Positions 5,395 to 9,879 of a stretch of 9,879 nt of DNA are shown here, piece by piece. Origin of the DNA: Opitutaceae bacterium (GTDB lineage Bacteria > Verrucomicrobiota > Verrucomicrobiia > Opitutales > Opitutaceae); contig JAPOIC010000057.1 of assembly GCA_029979145.1 (NCBI GenBank), positions 1 to 9,879 on the forward strand. Direction: 5' to 3'. A program made the translations under genes and the position numbers. The first letter of the stretch is position 1, and each line of letters starts with the position of its first letter. Below the pieces are notes generated by a model. That model saw only the letters and a list, made by a program, of their open reading frames with translations, was not told the origin of the DNA and did no database searches.

Positions 5395-6234
5395 ATGAAA
5401 ATCGGCATGAACCTCCTGCTTTGGACCGCTCAGGTAACCGAAGCACACGATCCGCTCCTCGCAGATTTGAAAGAGACCGGCTACGACGGCGTGGAAGTTC
5501 CCGTCTTCGAAGGCAGCCCGGCGGACTACCAAGCCTTAGGTGCCAAATTACGCGACCTCGGTTTGGGCAGCACTGCCGTCACCGTCATGGCCCCCGAGGC
5601 CAGCCCCATCAGCCCTGATGCCGCGGTGCGCCAAGCCGCAGTGGACCGGTTGAAATGGGTGCTGGATCGGTGCGCCGAATTCGGTGCCGAGGTGCTTTGC
5701 GGCCCACTGCATTCGCCGCTCGGCGTCTTCAGCGGCACCGCGCCCACGCGAGACGAACGCCTGCGCGGCACCGACACGTTTCGCGCCGTGGCCGAGCACG
5801 CGCAGGCCAGCGGCATCACCCTCGCGGTGGAGTACCTCAATCGCTTCGAAAACTACTTTCTCACCACTGCGGCCGACACCGCGCAGTGGGTGGGCGAAAT
5901 CAACCACCCCGCTTGCGGCATGATGTGGGACACCTTCCACGCGCATATTGAGGAAAAGGCCGTGACGCCCGTGCTCAGCGGCTGCGCAAAACACTTGGTT
6001 CACGTGCATCTCAGCGAAAACGACCGCGGCACCCCCGGCACCGGCCAAGTGAACTGGGCCGACACGTTCGCGACGCTCAAGGCCCTGAACTACGACCGCT
6101 GGTTGGTGATCGAAGCGTTCGGCCGCGCCCTGCCCGACCTCGCCGCCGCCACCCGCGTCTGGCGCGACCTCTTTGGCGCACCGGAGGACGTCTATCGCGA
6201 CGGGCTCGCTTTCATCCAGCGCTCGCTGCGCTGA
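5395..6234 (+). CDS. Ketose 3-epimerase, D-tagatose/D-allulose (psicose) 3-epimerase family
   Basis: A 279-residue TIM-barrel enzyme with every hallmark of the ketose 3-epimerases: 'VEYLNRFENYF' (145-155), 'MMWDTFHAHIEE' (176-187), 'HVHLSENDRGTPG' (203-215) and 'LVIEAF' (237-242). The metal ligands are E146, D179, H205 and E240, and the substrate contacts are E152, H182 and R211. All of these lie at a constant offset of six from the numbering I remember for Pseudomonas cichorii D-tagatose 3-epimerase (E152, D185, H211, E246; E158, H188, R217), so the catalytic frame is intact. The family interconverts ketoses at C3 (for example D-fructose/D-allulose, D-tagatose/D-sorbose, L-ribulose/L-xylulose) with Mn or Co. 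Exact substrate cannot be read from sequence. It is cytoplasmic and is the last gene of the operon, 45 bp after the propeller gene and followed by a terminator. The start 'MKIGMNLLLW' is typical, but no clear Shine-Dalgarno sequence precedes it. Confidence 0.9.
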   Translation: MKIGMNLLLWTAQVTEAHDPLLADLKETGYDGVEVPVFEGSPADYQALGAKLRDLGLGSTAVTVMAPEASPISPDAAVRQAAVDRLKWVLDRCAEFGAEVLCGPLHSPLGVFSGTAPTRDERLRGTDTFRAVAEHAQASGITLAVEYLNRFENYFLTTAADTAQWVGEINHPACGMMWDTFHAHIEEKAVTPVLSGCAKHLVHVHLSENDRGTPGTGQVNWADTFATLKALNYDRWLVIEAFGRALPDLAAATRVWRDLFGAPEDVYRDGLAFIQRSLR

Positions 6235-6252
6235 TCAAATCCGTCAGGAAAC

Positions 6253-6284
6253 AAAAAAATAGCCGGGGAATCCCGGGCGTTTTT
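6253..6284. terminator. Bidirectional intrinsic terminator
   Basis: GCCGGG (6262-6267), loop GAAT and CCCGGGC (6272-6278) form a six-pair stem with one bulged G. The stem is flanked by seven A (6253-6259) on one side and five T (6280-6284) on the other, so each strand has a hairpin followed by a U run. It lies between the convergent epimerase (+) and zinc peptidase (-) genes and can end transcription of both. Confidence 0.8.
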
Positions 6285-6300
6285 CTTGTCGGAATGAACG

Positions 6301-6999
6301 TCAGTCGCGACGGCCGCCGGCCAGAATCATCAGGATGTGGAGCAGCGATCCGAGCGCAGCGACGAAGGCGGCGACATAGGTCAGCGCCGCGGCATCAAGC
6401 GTCTCATTCACGCCCGGCATCTCGTCACGATCGAGAATGCCGAGATTGACCAGCTGCGCCTTGGCGCGGCGGCTCGCGTCGAATTCCACCGGCAGCGTGA
6501 CGAGCTGGAACAGCACAATCACGCCGAGGGCGACGGCGCCGAGCGTCAGCAGGTTGTAGCCCATGGCCGAGCCTGCAAAGGTAAGCAGGAGGATACCCGC
6601 CATGATCACGTAATTGGAGATGCTGGCGGCGATCTGAGTGGCCGGCGCCATGGTCTGACGCACGGTCATCATGGAGTAGCCGACCTTGTGCTGGATGGCG
6701 TGACCGGCTTCGTGGGCGGCGACGCCCAACGCCGCGAGGCTCGTGCCGCGGTAGTTCATCTCGGAAAGCGCGAGGCGCCGGTGAATCGGGTCGTAGTGGT
6801 CGGTCAGCTGGCCGGGCACCTGGACGATCTCAACGTTGGTGATGCCGGCTGAGCGCATTACGGCCTCGGCTGCTTCCCGGCCGGTGATGCGACCGCGCGA
6901 GCCGATCTGCACGTTCTTGTTGTAGGCATTGCGAATGCGCGACTGCGCATACAAGCCGAAGAGCATGGGGATAATGATGAGGGCAATCCAGAGGATCAT
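6301..6999 (-). CDS. YugP-like neutral zinc metallopeptidase, membrane protein
   Basis: A 232-residue protein of the Zn_peptidase_2 family (PF04298, Bacillus YugP-like). An N-terminal membrane segment (about 2-18, 'ILWIALIIIPMLFGLYA') is followed by 'LTDHYDP' (65-71), a conserved family stretch. The catalytic zinc motif is H96-E97-x-x-H100 in 'AAHEAGHAIQH'. Two further membrane segments follow at about 130-146 and 150-168, then 'LPVEFDASRRA' (169-179), whose E172 is the probable third zinc ligand, and a C-terminal hydrophobic segment (about 205-227). I chose the ATG at 6997-6999 because it begins the membrane segment and gives the family length. The open frame up to 7110 would run into the upstream terminator. 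Upstream, TTGCAA (7042-7047) and TATGTT (7021-7026) on the minus strand give a weak promoter with a 15-bp spacer. The physiological substrate is unknown, and nothing ties it to the sugar genes. Confidence 0.93.
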   Translation of the reverse strand: MILWIALIIIPMLFGLYAQSRIRNAYNKNVQIGSRGRITGREAAEAVMRSAGITNVEIVQVPGQLTDHYDPIHRRLALSEMNYRGTSLAALGVAAHEAGHAIQHKVGYSMMTVRQTMAPATQIAASISNYVIMAGILLLTFAGSAMGYNLLTLGAVALGVIVLFQLVTLPVEFDASRRAKAQLVNLGILDRDEMPGVNETLDAAALTYVAAFVAALGSLLHILMILAGGRRD

Positions 7000-7066
7000 G
7001 GGAAAAGAAGGTTTGCGCCTAACATAACCAGCCCCGCGGAGTTGCAAGTCAAAGCGGCCGGAATGG

Positions 7067-7097
7067 AAAAAAGCCGCGGAGTTATAAATTCCGCGGC
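7067..7097 (-). terminator. Intrinsic terminator of the second Gfo/Idh oxidoreductase gene
   Basis: The perfect 8-bp arms GCCGCGGA (7073-7080) and TCCGCGGC (7090-7097) extend by one G-U and two A-T pairs to leave a three-base loop. On the minus strand the hairpin runs directly into six T (7072-7067). It lies 26 bases past the stop codon of the oxidoreductase gene at 7124-8272 and insulates the downstream zinc peptidase gene. Confidence 0.88.
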
Positions 7098-7123
7098 TCG
7101 AAGAGGTCAAACTGAAGGGCGAC

Positions 7124-8272
7124 TCAGCCGAGGGTCGGGACGTCGACCCACTTGCGCTCCGCCCAAGACTGGAGACCGAGCTCGGCGAGCTGCACGCCCT
7201 TGGCGCCTTCGAAGAGATTCCACTGGAACGGCTCGTCCTTCACCACGTGGCGGAGGAACAGCTCCCACTCGACCTTGAAGGCGTTGTCGTAAATGCCTTG
7301 GTCCGGCACGCGCACCCAGCCGTCTTTGTATTTGATCGGGCTGTCGACATCGGGATTCCAGACGCAGCGGGGCGTGGCAGCGATGGACTGGGCTTTGCAA
7401 TCGCGCAGGCCCGCGACCGCGGTGCCCTTCGTGCCGTCCACGTGAAGCGTGAGCAGGTCGTCACGATCAACTCGGGTGGCCCAGGAAGAGTTGAAGTGGC
7501 AAATCACGCCGTTGGTCAGCTCAAACGTGGCGTAGGCCGCGTCGTCGGCGGTGCATTTGTAGGGTTTTCCAGCCTCATCCCAGCGCTGCGGGATGTGCGT
7601 CGCGCCAAGGCAGGTGAGGCTCTTGATGTCGCCGAAGAGGTTCTGGATCACATACTGCCAGTGGCAGATCATATCGACGATAATGCCGCCATCCTCTTCC
7701 TTGCGGTAGTTCCACGACGGGCGCTGCAGCTTCTCGTGCTCGCCAGTGAAGACCCAGTAGCCGAACTCGCCGCGCACGGAGAGAATCTCGCCAAAGAAAC
7801 CTTGATCCATGAGCCACTTGAGCTTCACGAGGCCGGGGAGCCAGAGCTTGTCCTGCACGACGCCGTGCTTCAGGCCCGCCGCCTGGACTTCCTTCGCCAA
7901 AGCGAGGGCCTCGGCGGAGGTCGTGGCGGTCGGCTTTTCACAGTAAACGTGCTTCTTGGCGGCGATGGCCTTGCGCACGCCCACCGGACGTTGGCCGGTC
8001 AGGGTGGCATCGAAATAGACTTGATTGTTCGGGTCGGCGAGCGCCGCGTCGAGATCAGTGGTGTAGCGCTTGACGCCGGCGCGGGCGGCCAAGGCGGCGA
8101 GCTTCGTCTCGCTGCGACCGACGAGGATCGGATCCGGCATGATGATCTCGGAATCGCTGAGCTTGATGCCGCCCTGGTCGATGATCGCTTTGATCGAGCG
8201 CAGCAAGTGCTGGTTCGTGCCCATGCGTCCCGTGACGCCGTTCATGATGATGCCAACTTTGTGTGTGGTCAT
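7124..8272 (-). CDS. Gfo/Idh/MocA family oxidoreductase (second, divergent subfamily)
   Basis: A 382-residue NAD(P)-dependent oxidoreductase, clearly different from the one at 3181-4242. Its nucleotide-binding loop reads 'GIIMNGVTGRMGTN' (7-20), closer to the G-V-T-G-R-M-G style seen in DapB than to the usual G-x-G-x-x-G. The E112-K113-P114 motif ('YCEKPTA') and the catalytic-domain segment 'IIVDMICHWQYVIQNLFG' (197-214, with D200 and H204) confirm the family. 'PSWNYRKEEDGG' (185-196) precedes that segment, as usual for sugar or glycoside dehydrogenases. The protein is cytoplasmic with no signal peptide; the substrate is unknown. The ATG at 8270-8272 gives a natural N-terminus. There is no Shine-Dalgarno sequence; the leader even carries its complement, CCTCCTTT, six bases before the ATG. 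It is divergent from an AraC regulator (95-bp spacer), which probably controls it, and is followed by its own terminator, so it looks monocistronic. Confidence 0.92.
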   Translation of the reverse strand: MTTHKVGIIMNGVTGRMGTNQHLLRSIKAIIDQGGIKLSDSEIIMPDPILVGRSETKLAALAARAGVKRYTTDLDAALADPNNQVYFDATLTGQRPVGVRKAIAAKKHVYCEKPTATTSAEALALAKEVQAAGLKHGVVQDKLWLPGLVKLKWLMDQGFFGEILSVRGEFGYWVFTGEHEKLQRPSWNYRKEEDGGIIVDMICHWQYVIQNLFGDIKSLTCLGATHIPQRWDEAGKPYKCTADDAAYATFELTNGVICHFNSSWATRVDRDDLLTLHVDGTKGTAVAGLRDCKAQSIAATPRCVWNPDVDSPIKYKDGWVRVPDQGIYDNAFKVEWELFLRHVVKDEPFQWNLFEGAKGVQLAELGLQSWAERKWVDVPTLG

Positions 8273-8367
8273 AGTGGTAAAGGAGGGGGTTGTGAGGGGT
8301 GACGAGTGTAGCGTGCCGCCCGGGCTTGCGTTAGAACAGTTCCGACTTTTGATAGCACCTATCCGAC
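8273..8367. promoter_or_regulatory. Divergent control region of the oxidoreductase and AraC genes
   Basis: This 95-bp spacer must hold the promoters of both the minus-strand oxidoreductase and the plus-strand AraC gene. The palindrome GAAC-A-GTTC (8334-8342) lies 25 bp before the AraC start, and AAAGGAGG occurs on the plus strand at 8279-8286. I see no convincing -35/-10 pair for either gene, and no phased repeat like that of the first AraC gene. Confidence 0.35.
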
Positions 8368-9144
8368 ATGCCCGCTTGGAGTCCCATCCTCATCCAGAAG
8401 ATCGAGATTCACGCCCTCGGCTTCGTGCTGCGCAAACTGCAGCTCAACCGCCACCGGGACACCGAGGTCAGCACCCACCGGCACGGCTACACCCAGCTCA
8501 TCCTGTTCCTCACCGGTGAGGGCTACCAGACCGTCAACCGGCGCCGGCATCACGCCCGCCCCGGGGATCTTTTTATCATCCCCGCCGACACTCCCCACGG
8601 CTTCGCGGCGCTGCAATCCAGCCGGCCGGTGTGCTTGGTGCTGGACTACGAGGTCAAGGACAGCCCGCGGCTTCGCGCGCTGCACCGCCGGCTGCCGCCG
8701 GAGACTTTGAATGAGTTACACGCCCTGCTCGCCCAAGTGCCGCCGAAGGGTCGTCTGACCCTCGCCGAATACGCGCCGATCCTCGCGGTAGTGGCCCGCC
8801 TGCTGGGGCATGGCCCGGCCGCCCCCACTCCGCCGATGCCCTCACCGCAGCTTTATGATCGCGTGCGCCCCCTGCTGGGAGCCGACACGGCGCTGGGAGA
8901 CGTCGCTCGTCAAACCGGCTACCACCCGGACCACCTGACGCGCCGATTGAAACGCGAAACCGGGCTCGGCCTGCGCGCGATTCGCAACCGGCTGCGATTG
9001 GAATCCGCCCAACGCGCTCTGCGCGGGGAAGCGACCATCGCGGAGGCTTCGGCGCGGGCGGGATTTGACGATCCCAACTACTTTGCCCGCTGGTTCCGAC
9101 GCCAGACCGGGCAAAGTCCGAGTGCCTTTCGTCAGAAATCATAA
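8368..9144 (+). CDS. AraC family transcriptional regulator with N-terminal cupin (second)
   Basis: A 258-residue AraC protein. The N-terminal sensor domain has H37-x-H39 ('STHRHGYTQLILFLTGEG'), 'PGDLFIIP' (65-72) and H77, a cupin ligand pocket. After a proline-rich linker (about 149-160) the DNA-binding domain has two helix-turn-helix units, about 175-196 ('LGDVARQTGYHPDHLTRRLKR') and 223-246 ('IAEASARAGFDDPNYFARWF'). The end 'RQTGQSPSAFR' is the standard AraC signature. It is little related to the first regulator beyond the shared fold. The ATG at 8368 has no Shine-Dalgarno sequence but gives a sensible N-terminus. Position and orientation suggest that it senses a sugar and controls the divergent oxidoreductase at 7124-8272, and perhaps the cupin gene at 9193-9645. 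Confidence 0.92.
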   Translation: MPAWSPILIQKIEIHALGFVLRKLQLNRHRDTEVSTHRHGYTQLILFLTGEGYQTVNRRRHHARPGDLFIIPADTPHGFAALQSSRPVCLVLDYEVKDSPRLRALHRRLPPETLNELHALLAQVPPKGRLTLAEYAPILAVVARLLGHGPAAPTPPMPSPQLYDRVRPLLGADTALGDVARQTGYHPDHLTRRLKRETGLGLRAIRNRLRLESAQRALRGEATIAEASARAGFDDPNYFARWFRRQTGQSPSAFRQKS

Positions 9145-9170
9145 AGCCCCGGAGGCGAACCCCCGGGGCT
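9145..9170. terminator. Hairpin between convergent genes, probable weak bidirectional terminator
   Basis: AGCCCCGG (9145-9152) and CCGGGGCT (9163-9170) make a perfect 8-bp GC-rich stem. After one mismatch two more pairs close a CGAA tetraloop. The stem begins just after the AraC stop codon and lies before the end of the convergent cupin gene. The flanks are only mildly T-rich on either strand, so termination may be partial. Confidence 0.6.
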
Positions 9171-9192
9171 GATAAATCCGAACGAAGGGCGG

Positions 9193-9645
9193 TTACTCCG
9201 CCTTCTTCGTGCACTGCGGCTGGGCGCCAGCCGGAAGCGGGGGAATATCGCCCTCACCGGCGCGCGGCAGCGTGCCGTCCAGCTCTTGGCGCCAGTGCGC
9301 CACGTCGCCACCGGGCACGTAGCAATACATCATGTGCAGGGGCGTGTCGCCAATGTTGGTCAACTGGTGAAACTTGCCCGGCGGCATGTAAACCATTTGG
9401 CCGGCGGTAATTTCCTGCTTCTCGGTGTCGACGCACATTTCGCCGCGCCCTTGGAGAATCATGTAAACCTCTTCCTGCGTTTGGTTGTGCCACGGCACCT
9501 GGCCGCCGTTGGGCTCGAGGACGACGTAGCCCATGGAAAAATTATCCGACTTGATCGGCTGGGGACCGGAACCGACGAGCCCGCGGCCATAACGGCGCGC
9601 CGGAAAGGTGCGCCCGGGGATATTGGCAATGTCTGCGATGATCAT
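9193..9645 (-). CDS. Small single-domain cupin protein
   Basis: A 150-residue cupin_2 protein. Motif 2 is perfect: G82-x5-P88-x-G90-x2-H93-x3-N97 ('GQMVYMPPGKFHQLTN'). Motif 1 follows the pattern from G47 through H53, E59 and G66, but Gln55 sits where the second metal-binding His is expected ('WHNQTQEE'), giving an H/Q/E/H metal set. The rest, 'DVAHWRQELDGTLPRAG' near 114-130, is characteristic of a cupin subgroup I associate with sugar-catabolic neighbourhoods, though I cannot name its reaction. Such proteins act as sugar isomerases or epimerases, dioxygenases or binding proteins. It is cytoplasmic and starts at the ATG at 9643-9645; no Shine-Dalgarno sequence is visible. It is convergent with the second AraC gene and divergent from the gene at the right edge. 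The GC-to-AT contrast just before its start may contain the promoter. Confidence 0.85.
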   Translation of the reverse strand: MIIADIANIPGRTFPARRYGRGLVGSGPQPIKSDNFSMGYVVLEPNGGQVPWHNQTQEEVYMILQGRGEMCVDTEKQEITAGQMVYMPPGKFHQLTNIGDTPLHMMYCYVPGGDVAHWRQELDGTLPRAGEGDIPPLPAGAQPQCTKKAE

Positions 9646-9668
9646 AATTAGGATTGGAAAGGCCTTAA

Positions 9669-9680
9669 ATGCGCGCGCAT
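9669..9680. promoter_or_regulatory. 12-bp palindrome in the divergent spacer
   Basis: ATGCGCGCGCAT is a perfect palindrome of alternating purine and pyrimidine, centred in the 48-bp gap between the cupin gene and the gene at the right edge. Its symmetry and position would suit a dimeric regulator, but GC-alternating palindromes arise easily in GC-rich DNA. Confidence 0.25.
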
Positions 9681-9693
9681 GCTGGCCCTGTAA

Positions 9694-9879
9694 ATGGCAA
9701 ATCCGGATTTATGCCCGCCCCTGCACACCTCGGCGGAAACCGAGGCGAAGCAATTGCTGGAGGTCCAGGGCGAGCAAGGCCTCAAGGGAGCAATCGCGGT
9801 GCTCATGACCCAGTTCAACGTCCTGCAGACCCGCGCGCAGATGATGCTCACGATCACCACGCTGACCCTGACCATTACC
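9694..9879 (+). CDS. Start of an unrecognised protein, cut by the window edge
   Basis: The frame from the ATG at 9694 stays open for 62 codons to the end of the window. It begins 'MANPDLCPPLHTSAETEAK', passes through an amphipathic helical stretch rich in Leu, Gln and Glu (about 19-50, 'LLEVQGEQGLKGAIAVLMTQ'), and then turns into 'MMLTITTLTLTIT' (50-62), which looks like the start of a membrane segment. Third-codon positions are rich in G and C, as in the other genes, and the competing minus-strand frame gives an Arg/Cys/Ser-rich product of low plausibility. I recognise no named family. A small cytoplasm-facing helix followed by membrane segments is the likely layout. It is divergent from the cupin gene, with no Shine-Dalgarno sequence. 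Confidence 0.6.
   Translation, partial: MANPDLCPPLHTSAETEAKQLLEVQGEQGLKGAIAVLMTQFNVLQTRAQMMLTITTLTLTIT

Noticed and set aside
4225..5532. 435-codon open frame on the minus strand under the propeller and epimerase genes
   Set aside because: It is antisense to clear FG-GAP repeats. The Val/Ala/Glu-rich product mirrors the repeated Asp/Gly codons on the other strand, it matches no family I know, and it runs across two real genes.
7000..7110. Extension of the zinc peptidase start to 7110
   Set aside because: It would translate through the upstream gene's terminator hairpin and adds 37 residues before the natural membrane segment.
7247..8302. 351-codon plus-strand open frame under the second oxidoreductase
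   Set aside because: It is antisense to a full-length Gfo/Idh gene with all its motifs, and covers its terminator-proximal half through its leader without a separate identity.
1..9879. CRISPR arrays, insertion sequences, integrase sites, phage or defence genes, and toxin-antitoxin pairs
   Set aside because: I read both strands for repeated spacers, terminal inverted repeats, transposase or nuclease motifs and found none. The tRNA has no integrase or duplicated 3' end beside it.

Overview
The window reads as a GC-rich bacterial chromosome segment, most likely from Verrucomicrobiota of the Opitutaceae type. That assignment is an inference from gene content: DUF2851 family protein, YugP-type zinc peptidase, many Gfo/Idh/MocA oxidoreductases and AP-endonuclease-2-fold sugar isomerases, AraC regulators, an FG-GAP/VCBS protein, and few Shine-Dalgarno sequences. 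No 16S rRNA or other decisive marker is present.

Left edge (1-1400): a DUF2851 gene on the minus strand is split by a single in-frame TAG at 512-514. It is followed, in divergent orientation, by a complete class II tRNA-Ser(UGA) with an encoded CCA (1298-1385).

Central sugar cluster (1398-6234): a TIM-barrel sugar isomerase/epimerase and an AraC regulator lie on the minus strand. They diverge from a compact plus-strand operon of a Gfo/Idh/MocA oxidoreductase, a seven-repeat FG-GAP/VCBS beta-propeller protein without a signal peptide, and a ketose 3-epimerase of the D-tagatose/D-allulose 3-epimerase family with an intact active site. The 73-bp divergent region holds three GCAA(T/G) motifs spaced exactly 10 bp, one of them overlapping a TAAAAT -10-like box of the regulator. 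A bidirectional terminator closes the operon.

Right part (6301-9879): a YugP-like membrane zinc metallopeptidase (minus) looks unrelated to sugar metabolism. Then come a second Gfo/Idh/MocA oxidoreductase (minus, with a strong intrinsic terminator), a divergent second AraC regulator (plus), a convergent single-domain cupin (minus), and the start of an unrecognised gene running off the right edge (9694-9879).

How the genes could work together (inference): Gfo/Idh dehydrogenases plus AP-endonuclease-2-fold enzymes are the known core of oxidation-first pathways that pass through keto-sugars, such as 3-keto-glycoside, C-glycoside and inositol catabolism. Here two of each are present with two AraC regulators, a cupin and an apparently cytoplasmic propeller protein. 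A seven-bladed propeller is also part of the fungal keto-sugar dehydratase aldos-2-ulose dehydratase. The propeller may therefore be a cytoplasmic enzyme acting on the keto-sugar made by its neighbours. This is the main candidate for something undescribed in the window. No transporter or glycoside hydrolase lies within it, so the substrate cannot be named.
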